Below, piece by piece: positions 22,101 through 32,830 of a DNA stretch of 64,000 bases. Every line of letters starts with the position of its first letter. Positions within the stretch are counted from its first letter, which is position 1. Below the pieces are notes generated by a model, which worked only from the letters and a program-made list of their open reading frames with translations, ran no database searches and was not told the DNA's origin. The translations under genes and the position numbers were made by a program. Origin of the DNA: Cryptomeria japonica (Eukaryota; Streptophyta; Pinopsida; Cupressales; Cupressaceae); NCBI RefSeq assembly GCF_030272615.1, contig NC_081408.1, forward strand, positions 767,903,330 to 767,967,329, in the 5' to 3' direction.

Positions 22101-23416
22101 ACTAAAACTCAGTGGGGAGAGAAGGTAGGGGATTTTCTTACAAAAAATAGGGTTTATGGGGTAGATCTATGTGAATGGAAAGAGGAGGAAAATATTCCCT
22201 TGACAAGACATCACAAAGACCTATTGAAGAACATCATGCAGGAGTACACGCCCACGTTATCTAATAAGGAAGATACTCTTCGATGGTGTGGATCAAAATC
22301 AGGGCAGTACTCGGTCAAGATTGGCTACAGTATTTTAGAAAAATTAGAAGAAAGAAAGGACTGGCTAGCTAAACTTTTATGGAACTCCCCCATCCTCCCA
22401 AAAGTAGGTGCTTTCTCTTGGTTGGTTATGAAAAAACACATCCTGACAGGGGAAAGGTTGTGTAGATTGGGCTTCCTGGGCCCGTTTACATGTATAATGT
22501 GCAAGAAGGCACAAGAATCTTTGGACCACCTACTTCTACAATGCGAGGAAGCACAGAAGGTATGGAGATTATTTTTAGGGAAGTTGGGATGGGCTATCCC
22601 TTTACCTAATTCAATTTTTGACCTTTTCTCCAGCTGGAATCTACCTAGCCGTAGGTCGGTTTTCTCTTGTTTATGGCTAGTAGCCCCCTCCCTTGTTGTA
22701 TGGGAGATCTAGAAGGAGAGGAACATGAGGATTTTCCAATGAAAAGAAGAACCACTGGGGAGCTTGTTGTCAAGGGTAGAAAGAGCAATAGCTGAAACTG
22801 TATCAGTGGCAGCTAGGAACCATAATCTGGCAAAACACCCTTACACTAATGAAGACAGAGACATTCAAGTAAATTGGCCTCTTGTGAATTTCCAACTTGT
22901 TAATGGGTCCCTGAGGGCTAATCCCACATCTAGAAAAAAGGGTAGGTTACATGGGAGACACCTAGCAAGGAATGGATAAAAATAAATTTTGATGGGGCAT
23001 CTAGAGGAAACCCGGGAACCTCAGGTGTGGGGTTAGTGGCGAGAAATAATAAAGGGTCTATCCTCTTAAAAGGAGCACGTTGTCTGCAGGATGGAACAAA
23101 TAACGAAGCAGAGGCCTCGGCGACACTTCTGGCAATTGAGTTGGCCTTAAACATGAAAGTCCAACGGTTGCATCTGGAAGGAGACTCCTAGGTGGTCATC
23201 AATGCAATCACTAAAGGCAACACTCCATCCTGTAAATTATCTCGTTGGGTGGCGATCATCCTAGAGAAACTCAAATCCTTTGAGGAATTTTGGGTATCCC
23301 ACGTCAGGCGAGGTGCAAACGTAGTGGCATATCTACTCTCCAACATTGGATGTGACATGAATAGACAAATGGCCAAGTGGTGGAAGGGAGATGGCAGATT
23401 GTGGATGTGGTCTTAA
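19182..23416 (+). pseudogene. LINE ORF2: endonuclease, reverse transcriptase, RNase H
   Basis: Opens with ITWNVMGCN (endonuclease Asn), then QETK, IIGGDFNTILDL and SNHLPVEL, where the catalytic Asp of the usual Ser-Asp-His is Asn. Reverse transcriptase lies at about 20550-21790: APEPDGFPAFFYQ, LALIPK, FRPISLCNTIYK, an EEQSGFVPGR block, IRQGDPLSPCLF and the catalytic QQFVDDTLLCG (about 21260). The zinc region near 22440-22560 has LGFLGPFTCIMC and then LDHLLLQCEEAQKVW. RNase H starts near 22985 with INFDGASRGNPGTSG and reads on to the end at 23416. The frame is constant from 19182 to about 22950, where one frameshift precedes RNase H. Stops (for example 19245, 19743, 19804, 20205, 20994, 21361, 21786) can mostly be derived from Arg, Gln or Trp codons by one transition. 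Confidence 0.92.
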
Positions 23417-23862
23417 ATGCAGTCCTAGAAACATGAAAACAACAAAATGCACGCAAGGAAGCCCGAAATGACAAGTACACCTCGTTCGCTGGCGGTTGCA
23501 ATTAAAGTGGCAGTTGCAGAGTGTAGACAATACTTTTTAGAGATGATGGCAGAGTGTAGCAAATCTGTTGTGAAATTCTATTTCATTTATGTCATCGCAC
23601 CTGCATTAATTACCTACCTCAAATGACGGTGGAGGAATTTAATTCCTTTGGTTTGTGAGCTAGTTAATGAGTTTGTATTTATTTTGATTGATGAATGGTT
23701 TAATGTCATTTGCATTGTAGAGACTGGAGAAAAATTTGTGCAGGTCTAATGGAAGCAAACTTTACTCTGTGAACTAAGAAGAAGTTGGTGCCATTCCTGG
23801 GGATGGTATCGAAGAAGAGGATGTAGAAGATTTTTAGATACAAAGAGGATAAATTATGGAGT
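23417..23862 (+). other. LINE 3' region, non-coding part
   Basis: Sequence between RNase H and the possible third ORF. I see no domain. It belongs to the element because it lies inside the target duplications. Confidence 0.6.
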
Positions 23863-24439
23863 GTGGTGCGCCTGATGCTAGGAGAGGAGGTGTCACATAT
23901 CCATTTTCGCTATCGGACGAACATGGAGGTGTATTCCCTGATCTTGGCATGGGCATGCGAGTTTGAGTCGAAAGGTGGAGAAAATCAAACTCACTCTGAC
24001 AAAATTAATAGATGGGGAGTACCTAATCAACCTCGACTCCATTCTGGAATGGGTAGCGCCTCAAATAGGCATTCGCATTAGGGAGGGAGATGATAATGAG
24101 GAGTTGTTGCCTTTTGTTCGAGGACCAGAAAATCACATAAAGGAACAATGCCGAGAACGAGCTCGCATTGGTTGGGAAGCCATGAAGCTTTGTGTAAAAC
24201 TCATTAGGACGGATGAAGTACTGAAGGCCCTAAAGGTGGTGGCGCGGATGGAGGTCAGGAGAGATCTACAAGATAGGTTCAAGGAAGGGCGGGCGGTCCA
24301 ATTGCTAGCAAGCCTGGAAGGAGACCCTAATTTTGGATGCTTGGAATGCATTCCAAAGATGAAAAACGAAGCTACAAAAGGCAAAGCTTTGGTTGACATT
24401 GCAGATGAGGAGAAGGTGAACCAGAGTGAGAGCGAGTGA
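23863..24439 (+). pseudogene. Possible third ORF of the LINE, unknown function
   Basis: Two overlapping frames join to one protein-like stretch. 23863-23960 gives HIHFRYRTNMEVYSLILAWA and similar; after a one-base frame change a 158-codon frame continues to the TGA at 24437-24439. The composition is that of a real soluble protein: charged and helix-prone, with pieces such as LINLDSILEWVAPQIGIRIR, KLCVKLIRTDEVLKALKVV and an acidic end ADEEKVNQSESE. The apparent first Met in the longer frame is a TTG, so an ATG start is not established. I do not recognise a family. Plant L1 elements normally have only a short UTR here, as in the LINE ending at 13437. It could be a captured host exon or an element-specific ORF3. 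Confidence 0.45.
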
Positions 24440-24681
24440 GTGGCCATGGGGCCATTGTTTTTTTTTTCTTTTTGTTCCAATATACTATTTTTAAATAGAC
24501 TTTTTAGTCATGTCTGTAATATTTGGAGCATGGATGCACGTAACTGGTTCTTTCTTGGTTTGTTTTTGAGTTTTTCAGAGTAGGTCATGACTGTGAATAT
24601 TTTGGGCCGATGTTTACATCATTTAGCAGGGCCTTGGATGGTTTGGTGTACCTTTTATTTCTGAATTAATATACTACAAAA

Positions 24682-24699
24682 TTACCGATCAAAAAAAAT
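24682..24699 (+). terminator. LINE 3' end and A-tail
   Basis: TTACCGATC followed by eight A residues, ending directly at the 3' target duplication (24700). The same tail ends the SINE at 15878-16410. Confidence 0.85.
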
Positions 24700-24715
24700 A
24701 TATATCACAATGACA
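24700..24715. repeat. LINE target-site duplication, 3' copy
   Basis: ATATATCACAATGACA, identical to 17026-17041. Confidence 0.92.
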
Positions 24716-27700
24716 TTATTTATAATGTCTTCAAAGTCATTGACATATAAAATATAATAAAAAATTATATTTTAATCTAATTCAAGCCGTCTATTAAAAT
24801 CACCCATAAGTATAATATTCCTATTTTTCTTTTTTGAAAAAAGAAATCTATTATCTATTTTGTTATTGTTTTTTTAAAACAATATAAAATCACAGTATAT
24901 ACAAAATCTTAATTTTGATACTTCAATACAAGATTTTAAAATTGCCTTATTGGTCACACTATAAGAAAATTAAAATATGACACTACAAAATTTTAAAATT
25001 GTCTTATTGTTCACACTAAAGGAAAATTAAATTATGTCACTAACACAATTGTGTGGCTTTTTTAGTTTTGGAAATAGAGAAAAATAGTAGGAAACCATAT
25101 TCCTTGGAGTACAACTATCAATGTTCAATCTAAAATAGCTTAGATTAAGTTTAAAATAGGAATATAATGCATATTGGTGATTTTAATAAATGATTTAAAT
25201 TATTATATATTTTGTCTTTAAAAAAAAAATTGTCTTTTAAAAAAAAAATTATGTCGACTTTTAAAAGTCATAAAAAACATATGTATAACAAATAGATCAC
25301 AATTATTATATAAAAAAATTAAACAATAAAATTATTAAAAAAAAAAATTGTTTACAATATAATAATAATATTAAAATCAACAAATTTTATGTATCTTAAA
25401 ACTCTTGATTCCATATTTCTTTTGAGTAAAGACATTATAATTTTTATACTTGTTTTGTTTTACTTATATAATTTTCTAAAATTAATAATCATTTGTTTAT
25501 GATATTTTCTTAACTCAGTGTTAACTAATACCAAGACCTTTTTTAAGTACCACAAAAACTATTATTAAATCAATAATAACTATAAAACAAAACCTTCTTC
25601 ATATGTTGAATTATGTCCCCTTTATTATTATTATGTGCTTCACAAGCATCATGAGTAAATATAATATTTTTGGGTTACAACTTTTAACAATATGAGAAAA
25701 GTCATCGTTCTTTAACTACTCTTGTATGGTATTTGTTTTAGTGAATGCTTTGTCTTCATCAAAATATTTTATAGTGTCATTTAATATAATTGTCTTTAGT
25801 TGTATGGTTCTCATCGTTCTCTAACTACTCTTGTATGGTATTTGTTTTAGTGAATGCTTCATATTTATCAAAATATTTTATAGTGCCATTAAATATAATT
25901 GTCTTTAGTTGTATGGTTATCATAGGAGTTTATGGCCAATATTTGTCATTATCTTCCAATAAACACTCATAAAAATGTAATAGTACTTGTAAAATTGTAA
26001 TGTCAAGGATGTTTTTGCTCACATTTGATTTGTCTGTTCTTTTAATTTTAAACAAAAAATACAAAAACAAAAAAAAAATCAGGAAAATGTAAAATAGAAA
26101 GATAAATTATGTAATAAATAAATTATTCTAAACTATAAGATAAACTATAGAATAAAAATTTAGCACTATTTTCAAAACAAAACTAATTAAAAAAAATGAG
26201 AAGTGAAAACATTAGTCTCTGTCTATGAATAGGCCAAACTAATAATATAATTATATTAAAATCCTATCTCAAATATTAAAACACACTTAATAATTGTCTT
26301 TAAAATAAAGTAAAAACTTTGATAAATAAAAACACCACACTTCCTTACCCAAGATTAATGAATATAGTTTTTATTTTTTAGTAATCCTTGTGAGTGGGTG
26401 TGAGTCAGTGGTTAGTTGAAAGAGTCAATTACGATAATCGGGTGATTTATTTTTTTAAATTGAAAGAAGGAAATTTGTAGAAATTAATTATTTATAATAA
26501 AAATTTTAGTTTTTTTATCTGTAAATTTTAATTATTTGTACTGATTGGTTTAACTAATTAAAAAAATAAATTAAATGAATGCAATAGTATCTTGCATTGT
26601 CATGAATTAATAAAACTAAAAACTAACTTTAAGGTACTTAAAAAATATATAGTAAAAGAATGCATGAAACAAAAAAATTGAGCAAATGAAAAAAAATTGA
26701 ACTCGTGTTTTCACATTGTTCAACCAAATAAAGTAAAATTACAAATTATAGTGTTATCATGCAAAAAGGAATTGCCAACTCACTTGAGTGAAAGACAAAA
26801 ATAAGAAATGAAATGTATTCTTTAAAGGTATTAATAAATCGTAACTAATAGAAGTTTTGCAAAAATAGTAGCCCTATAAAATTTAATTGAACTTTTTTTT
26901 TGAAAGCATGATAATTGCATTTACACAACAATAGGAAATTTGAGTAGATAATTTTTTTTGGAGGTTTAGTTGGGTATAGAGAGCAACTTGATTTGACACT
27001 AACAACAGATTTGAACATAATGTTCTTGGTGAGCTAGTATGTAGATATACCTCTCTTTTCTTTTCTCACATTGTTTAAAAATAATTCATAAATGTGTCTT
27101 TATTTCAAGTGCAATTGTCATAAGTAGGTATAATATACATATATTTATTGTAATATTTCTTTTGGTAAACTTAAGAAATTAAATTATTGTTCAATAGCAA
27201 CAACAAAATTATTATATCACTGTTCTAATTCTAATAAAAATTTGATAACCATGTTCACATATAATATGCATGAATATACAAAGTCTCTCTATATATGCGT
27301 GAATATAGTTAATATGTGTTTTTATTACTAAAATTATGAATATTCTTCTTTCTAAATTTTTATCATTTCAGATCATTGTAATTTTTCTTTTATGTTTGCA
27401 ATTGCATTTAAATAATTTCCTAGATAATCAAAGCTTATGCCATGAGTAAAACAAGGGGAAGGGTGATGACACAGATAATGGGAGAAACAAAAGATAGAAA
27501 AAAGGCAAGGATAGATGGAGAGAAGTAATTTTCCAATACTAAATGTTTGTTGAAAGATTCATATTCGTTCCATTTCTATTAAACAATCTCTAAGACACCA
27601 CCTCCATGGAGTGTAATTGTATTGTTTTGTTTGTTATTACATCCTTCCTGAACATAATGGACTTTTTTCCAATATCTTTTCATAACTTAATCTTTGATTG

Positions 27701-28199
27701 GCCTAGATAGCAAATTTAGCAAAATTCTTGCCTCCAGAGTCCAAATGATGACATCACCAATAAACCCTAGCGGAGCACTACTTTTGGAGTAAAATTGGTC
27801 AATCCAAACCTTGAGATCAGCTATACGATTGTTGGTTTAAACCATTTCAACAAACAATAATCATCCTCAGTACTACTCTAGTCATATAAGGTGTTATATT
27901 GGTCATATAAGGCATTGTACCAGTCATCAAAAGGATAAAATAGTGATATAAGGTGTTGCTCCAATTAACATAAGGTTTTATTGGGCATTAATAGTGTTAT
28001 ACCTAAGTTTAAGAGTGCAAGTAAATCATTTGTGTACAACATCCATTTTTGTTCACTTGTCAATTAATTTAGGAAAGTGAAATTCTAAAAATTGGCAACT
28101 TGCATATCAACATTGTTATCATTTTTCCCATCTTACGATTCGATGTTGTGATGTAGTCATATTGATTTCTAATCAGGTCTTAATGTGGTTTAAAGTTAT
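24716..28199. other. AT-rich intergenic DNA
   Basis: No gene over 3.5 kb. Apart from a tandem duplication at 25703-25920, there are only short homopolymers and weakly repeated GTCATATAAGG(T/C) phrases near 27885-27950. The sequence before 16.4 kb has the same AT-rich background. Confidence 0.55.
25703..25920 (+). repeat. Two tandem 109-bp copies
   Basis: 25703-25811 and 25812-25920 both begin CATCGTTCT(T/C)TAACTACTC and match over their full length with a handful of substitutions. The 60-codon frame that crosses them is not supported as a gene. Confidence 0.8.
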
Positions 28200-29093
28200 G
28201 TAAGGTATTTGAAAGGGAAGAACAAAGAGTAAGACATAATGAAGCTGAAAGACAAAGAAATGCTAGAAGAAGGGAAAAAGTAATAGTACAAGAATTAGAA
28301 AACCAACATAGAGATGAACAAAATATGATTAGAAATATTCATCAATGAATATCTGAAGAGATTTCTCATTTTGAAAGAGAAGAAAGACATGAACTTGATC
28401 TACAATCAACTGGGCATATAATCAACCTTCTAATGCAAACATTGAATTGAATCTCCAAAATGAAAGTTCAAGGTCAATAGAACGTGTATTAGAAACATTA
28501 GAGCATGCAAATCCAATGGGGATCAATTCAACTATACAAATAAATATTAAAAACATACAAAACCAAAATGGAATGCTTAAAGCTAATTTCAAAAGATTTC
28601 AACTACAATTTTGACATCAATTAGATAGCTTTAGATTTCTAGACATTTGTTATATTTGTCAAGAATGTCATATAGGAATCAAATTATCTCGCACCACTCA
28701 AGGTCTTGCATGCACTAGATGTCGACAAGAGAGAGGTATTCATAGATTTTTAGATTCAAATAGTATGGATCCCAGACCACAACCCAAAAAGCTTGTAAAA
28801 CTACCTCAAGCAGAAGAAATGTTGATTGCACATGTAAGCCCAATACTAAAAGTTACACATACAAGTGGTGGTCAATATAGATACAAAGGGAACATGATAA
28901 GTTTCTCACAAAATGTTGAACATGTTTCACAAATTTTTCCACATACAATAGACCATTTGCCAATCATTATTGTTTGAAGAAGGGATCAACTTGACACCAA
29001 TTATAACTTTATGGACAATAGAGGTCGTGTCTATAAAGTGCTTAAGTACAAAGTAGAGCATGACAAGTTTGACTCTGATGTTGGAATTGATGA
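28200..29093 (+). pseudogene. Helitron protein fragment, 5' part
   Basis: The region precedes the Rep/helicase of plant Helitron transposase-helicases. Near 28210-28330 it codes for a highly charged, Arg-rich coiled stretch (AERQRNARRREKVIVQELEN). After a frame change come paired cysteines (CYICQEC near 28650, then CTRCRQERG), and then the block EEMLIAHVSPILKV, GGQYRYKGNMISFSQNVEHV and LPIIIV ending near 28977. This is the typical Cys-pair and MLIA-H-P / GNVINFPQ-like order of Helitron N-terminal regions. A stop at 28975-28977 and earlier stops break it. The frame is then cut at 29094 by an LTR element and resumes at 31363. No Rep motifs, helicase or Helitron termini (TC...CTRR) were found. 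Confidence 0.75.
29089..29093. repeat. Target duplication GATGA, left
   Basis: GATGA directly before the 5' LTR; repeated at 31363-31367 after the 3' LTR. Confidence 0.8.
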
Positions 29094-29422
29094 TGTTAGA
29101 GTTATCTTTTATTAGATAATAATTATTTATTTAATTATTAGTCTATTATACTCTATGCTTAAGCTAAACTTAGGAATCTTATAATTCTTTAGGGTTTTCA
29201 CCTTTTGGGTTTCAAGTATCCTTTTATAAGGATTCTATCTTTGTATTTTCATAACAACTGTAATTATTGAATTGCATTCTTGTTGCACAATCACTATGAC
29301 TCCTCTTTTCTAGATCTCTGAATTCTGGCCTCCATAGCTATTTTGCTTCTCTCTTTCTATGATAGGTTTGCATGCAGGTGATCTTTGGGATCTGTAGAGT
29401 TGATTTTTCCTCAACTCCAATA
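29094..29422 (+). repeat. 5' LTR
   Basis: Starts TGTTAGAGTT and ends CTCCAATA. It differs from the 3' LTR by scattered substitutions and one indel of about 15 bp near 29195. Confidence 0.88.
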
Positions 29423-29434
29423 TGGTATCAGAGC
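29423..29434 (+). other. Primer-binding site, initiator Met tRNA
   Basis: TGGTATCAGAGC, directly after the 5' LTR. Confidence 0.88.
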
Positions 29435-31040
29435 TCCAAATCTGCATGCCCCTATTCTCTTCATGCGAGATTTTGGGCCTTGTTTTTCAGATCTATGTAT
29501 TCGGGGGTTTGTGTAGTTTTTTTTTTTCATTTTTGGGGGTAGCTATTTTTTTGGTAAATTTTGGAGCCAAAAGGACCTCACAATTAGATTTAGAAGGCTG
29601 ATTCCATGAATTTTGATATATAATTTGCCTATTTTTGGTGACAAGGGCATCTAGGGCATGATTTTTTATTGGCATGTTTTTTGAGGCACGAAAAATCCGT
29701 ACGGCTGTACTTGAAAATGCGTCAGAAAATTTTCGTCAAAAAAATAAATAATTTTTTTTTACCCTCTATGCCCTATAAGAGGGGTTTTTTTCTTTTGGTC
29801 ATACGAAGGCACTTTTTCAAAAACCTTATATTGTCGGAAAGCTCTTTCTGAGCTCTATCCAGATCTGGAGGTTTGAACTTTTGATTTTTCTTTTTTGGTG
29901 GCATTTTTTGCTGTCAAATCCAGAGGTTCCTTTTTACACTCCGAGAGACATAACTTGAGCATTTGAACTCCGTTTTTTGAAAACTTTATGTCATTAGAAA
30001 GCTTGTTCTGTGCACTTTCAGTTCATATGAGTTTTCTTTCCAGATTCTGTTCTAGGTATATTTTATTCAGTTTTTTTCTTTTCAACACTCTGGTGAATAT
30101 CTTGGATGTTTTAGGTCCTAAGATCTCTTTCTTTGAGTAGCATGTTTCATCTTTGGTTGTTCTGTCTTATGTCCAATCTTTTGTCTCTTCTGATCATTGT
30201 AGCATTTTGTTTATGTAAACGCACTGAGATAAAGTGCCACCATGCATTGCATACTTGGGATCTTGCACATCTTGTGTCTTATTGTATGTGCACTACTTAT
30301 AAAGTGCCATGGGGGGGTTGATGTTTGCCTTTGTTTGCCATATACCTTTGTCACATGAGTGTTCCTTCCATGATATTAGCCTCATGATGTGTGTCAAGTG
30401 AGTGTTCCTTCAACGATAGTATGTACTTTCTCTGCAAATTCGATGTTCCTAGTTCTTCGCCATGCAGCTCTTGTTAGATGTTCTTTTCAGTGTACCTATC
30501 CCTCTCCCTTTTCAACATTATGGGGAGGTTTTTCTTATTGTTCTAATGCTTCCTTGGTTGGATTGATAAGCTCTTCAGGCTTTGGTGTTTCATGCCATCT
30601 ATATCTTCAAGTTCAGTTGTTTGCCTTTGTTTGCCATCTAATTCAAGTAGTGTCATTTGAGGGCACTCATGCAGATTACAATCTTCTCTACTTGGTCATG
30701 TTCTATTTCAGTGGAGGTTCTTCATATCAACAGTTACTCTTCGACGGTGTTTGCAGCTATTTCATGCTTCAGTGGTGTTCTTCATGCTCTTCTTTTTGTT
30801 TCTATCTTTTGGAACACTCTTGTTTGGAGGCTTCTTAGTCCTTCACTTGAGCTTTCATCTCTTCTTGGAGAGGAGTTTTGTTCCCATAGGTTTTTCTCCC
30901 TTTTATCCACTTTACAAAGATTTTATTGTACTTGAGTGCCTCATCAAGCCTAGTTGTCGGGACCCATTGTCACTTCCGTGCATTTTTTACATGCTTTTTT
31001 AGTCCTTAGTTGTTTTTTAGCTACTCCCTAAGTTCATCTT

Positions 31041-31049
31041 AAGGGGGGG
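31041..31049 (+). other. Polypurine tract
   Basis: AAGGGGGGG immediately before the 3' LTR; it primes plus-strand synthesis. Confidence 0.8.
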
Positions 31050-31362
31050 TATTAGAGTTATCTTTTATTAGCTAATAATTATTTATTTAATTATTGGTCT
31101 ATTATGCTCTATGATTAAGCTAAAATTAGGAATCTTATAATTCTTTAGGGTTTCGAGCATCCTTTTATAAGGATTCTCTCTTTGTATTTTCATAACAACT
31201 GTAATTATTGAATTGCATTCTTGTTGCACAATCATATGAATCCTCTTTTCTGGATCTCTGAATTATGGCCTCCATAGCTATTTTTCTTCTCTCTTTCTGT
31301 GATACGTTTGCATGCAAGTGATCTTTGGGAGCTGTAGAGTTGATTCTTCCTCAACTCCAATA
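31050..31362 (+). repeat. 3' LTR
   Basis: Starts TATTAGAGTT (TG changed to TA) and ends CTCCAATA; the right GATGA target duplication follows at 31363-31367. Confidence 0.88.
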
Positions 31363-31730
31363 GATGAAAATGCTCTCAACAATCTATCAAGAAATTATGA
31401 TGAAAATGTTTTCAATAAATTGAAGACAATGCACATGGGATTTGATTTTGGTGCAAATGAAATCATATTTGTAGGTCCAATGATGGAGATAGATGAAGGT
31501 AATATAATTGAGCACACAATGTCAATGGCTTCCAAACCTCCTACTATTCATAGAGAGATGGAATTGATCCATGCATAGGTTAGTAATTCTAATGCAAATC
31601 CAACAACATTGATTGATTGGTCAGGAATTAGTGCATCTCCTTTCAATGAGTATGTAACATCAAGATTTCTCGATATGACATTCCCAACATTGTTTCTCCT
31701 CCTTCTAATTTTAACCACTTATAATTTTAC
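31363..31730 (+). pseudogene. Helitron protein fragment, continuation
   Basis: The coding frame resumes after the LTR element: if the element and one GATGA copy are ignored, the frame is continuous with the part ending at 29093. It contains ENVFNKLKTMHMG, an EIDEGNIIEH stretch, a TAG at 31576-31578, and then DWSGISASPFNEYVTSRFL with MTFPTLF near 31680. The last matches the N-E-ft...FPTLFP block of Helitron proteins, where pairing with the Rep domain normally begins. Coding similarity ends near 31700. Confidence 0.72.
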
Positions 31731-31901
31731 ACTAATTTTTGTGCACTTGCATTAGTGTATCTCCTCCTAGATCTTTTCCAATCCTATTTTGTCCCTTTTC
31801 ACTATAAAACTATTGTGATGTGATCATATGGTGATTTGGGTCTCTATATTAAGGCTCTATAGACCCGAGCCACCTTTGTTTCACAAATTTTTGTATGGAC
31901 T

Positions 31902-32830
31902 TGTTGAATATTCGGGCAACTAAGGGGGGGGGGGGGGTGAATCAGTTGATTAGTTAAAACAATTACTTTTATTCTTTTCATCTCTAGATCTAAACTAACA
32001 AAATTAATTACCTCAGATATAGCATGAAAACATAAACATACAATCAATCACACAAAAAACACTAGATATGACGTGGAAAACCCAAGAAGGAAAAAACCAC
32101 ACAAAATGTTAGTTCTCAATAAAAAAAACACCAGTTAAGGTGATTTTTACAAAGGGTGGCTCACTGCCAGAATGCTCATTACAAGTGGGCTCACAGCTCA
32201 GAAAAAGGCTCGCTACTGAAGAAAGAGAGAAAGAAAGAAAAAATTCACCACTGAAACACAATATACATAAGCAAGACTGCTTTTGGTCCCCAAATACCAA
32301 CACACTGTCACACATCACCAATAGTCAGATCTTTCCTTTCCAGTCTCACATATCTTCAAAAGAATGTCACACTTTTTCTATATCTAACACAATCAGATCA
32401 TCCTCATATATATATATGTACTATCTTTCGGGAAGCATGGTCTTCCAAGTCGACCAAGACAAAGATATAAAATAGGTCAATACTAAACATTCCAGTGTTG
32501 AAAAGGAGCGAGTAGTAGACCACACCACATCAATCAAAACACTACACTCATTACAAATTTTGAATCTAAAAATCATGATACACACACTTCACCACAAGTT
32601 GTTGCACATCCTTGAATTCCAAAATTAATCAAGACCCAAACATATTTTCCCAAAGCAACAAGAATAATAATAGGAACATGTACACACTAATACTAGTGAT
32701 AAACATCATATCCAATAACCTGAAATATATGGACCACCGACACATCTTCCGAAGCACCAAAGATTCTGAGAACACACATTTCGGGTTAGGACAATATAAA
32801 CATCAATGCCAACCAATATGTTGACATCAA
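31902..32830 (-). mobile_element. Probable solo copia LTR
   Basis: On the minus strand this block has the marks of the two copia LTRs further right. It has TGTTGG/GGTTGGCATTGATG-like text near its 5' side (about 32815-32860), a GGGTTTTCCACGT phrase near 32070, and TGATTCAC followed by 14 C residues (31937-31924), about 25-35 bp before a CA end near 31902. No TGGTATCAGAGC follows, so it is solo or truncated. The 5' boundary is uncertain by some tens of bases. The 111-codon plus frame at 32140-32475 inside is not a gene. Confidence 0.45.

Larger units (their letters stand above)
17042..24699 (+). mobile_element. Full-length L1-type LINE (LINE-2 of window)
   Basis: A 7.66-kb non-LTR retrotransposon between perfect 16-bp target duplications, so it is a complete insertion. 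Order: four 123-bp tRNA-like monomers (17041-17531), ORF1 (DUF4283 plus zinc knuckle), ORF2 (endonuclease, reverse transcriptase, zf-RVT, RNase H), about 1.27 kb of 3' sequence with a possible third ORF, then TTACCGATC and an A-tail. ORF2 has kept essentially one frame for about 3.77 kb but carries more than ten stop codons, so it is dead by point mutation and not by indels. The perfect duplication suggests that insertion is not ancient. Confidence 0.93.
29094..31362 (+). mobile_element. Non-autonomous LTR retrotransposon inside Helitron gene
   Basis: A 2,269-bp element with two LTRs (329 and 313 bp), a TGGTATCAGAGC primer site, a G-rich polypurine tract and 5-bp target duplications GATGA. 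The 1.63-kb internal part has no gag, protease, integrase or reverse transcriptase motif; its open frames (30133-30321, 30389-31002) are Cys/Phe/Leu-rich and unconvincing. Structure and size fit a TRIM/LARD-like element that depends on a copia element for enzymes. It splits a Helitron coding frame. Confidence 0.88.

Noticed and set aside
30389-31002. Overlapping Cys/Phe/Leu-rich frames in the small LTR element
   Set aside because: Hydrophobic low-complexity translation in two frames at once, no gag or pol motif; T-rich DNA explains it.
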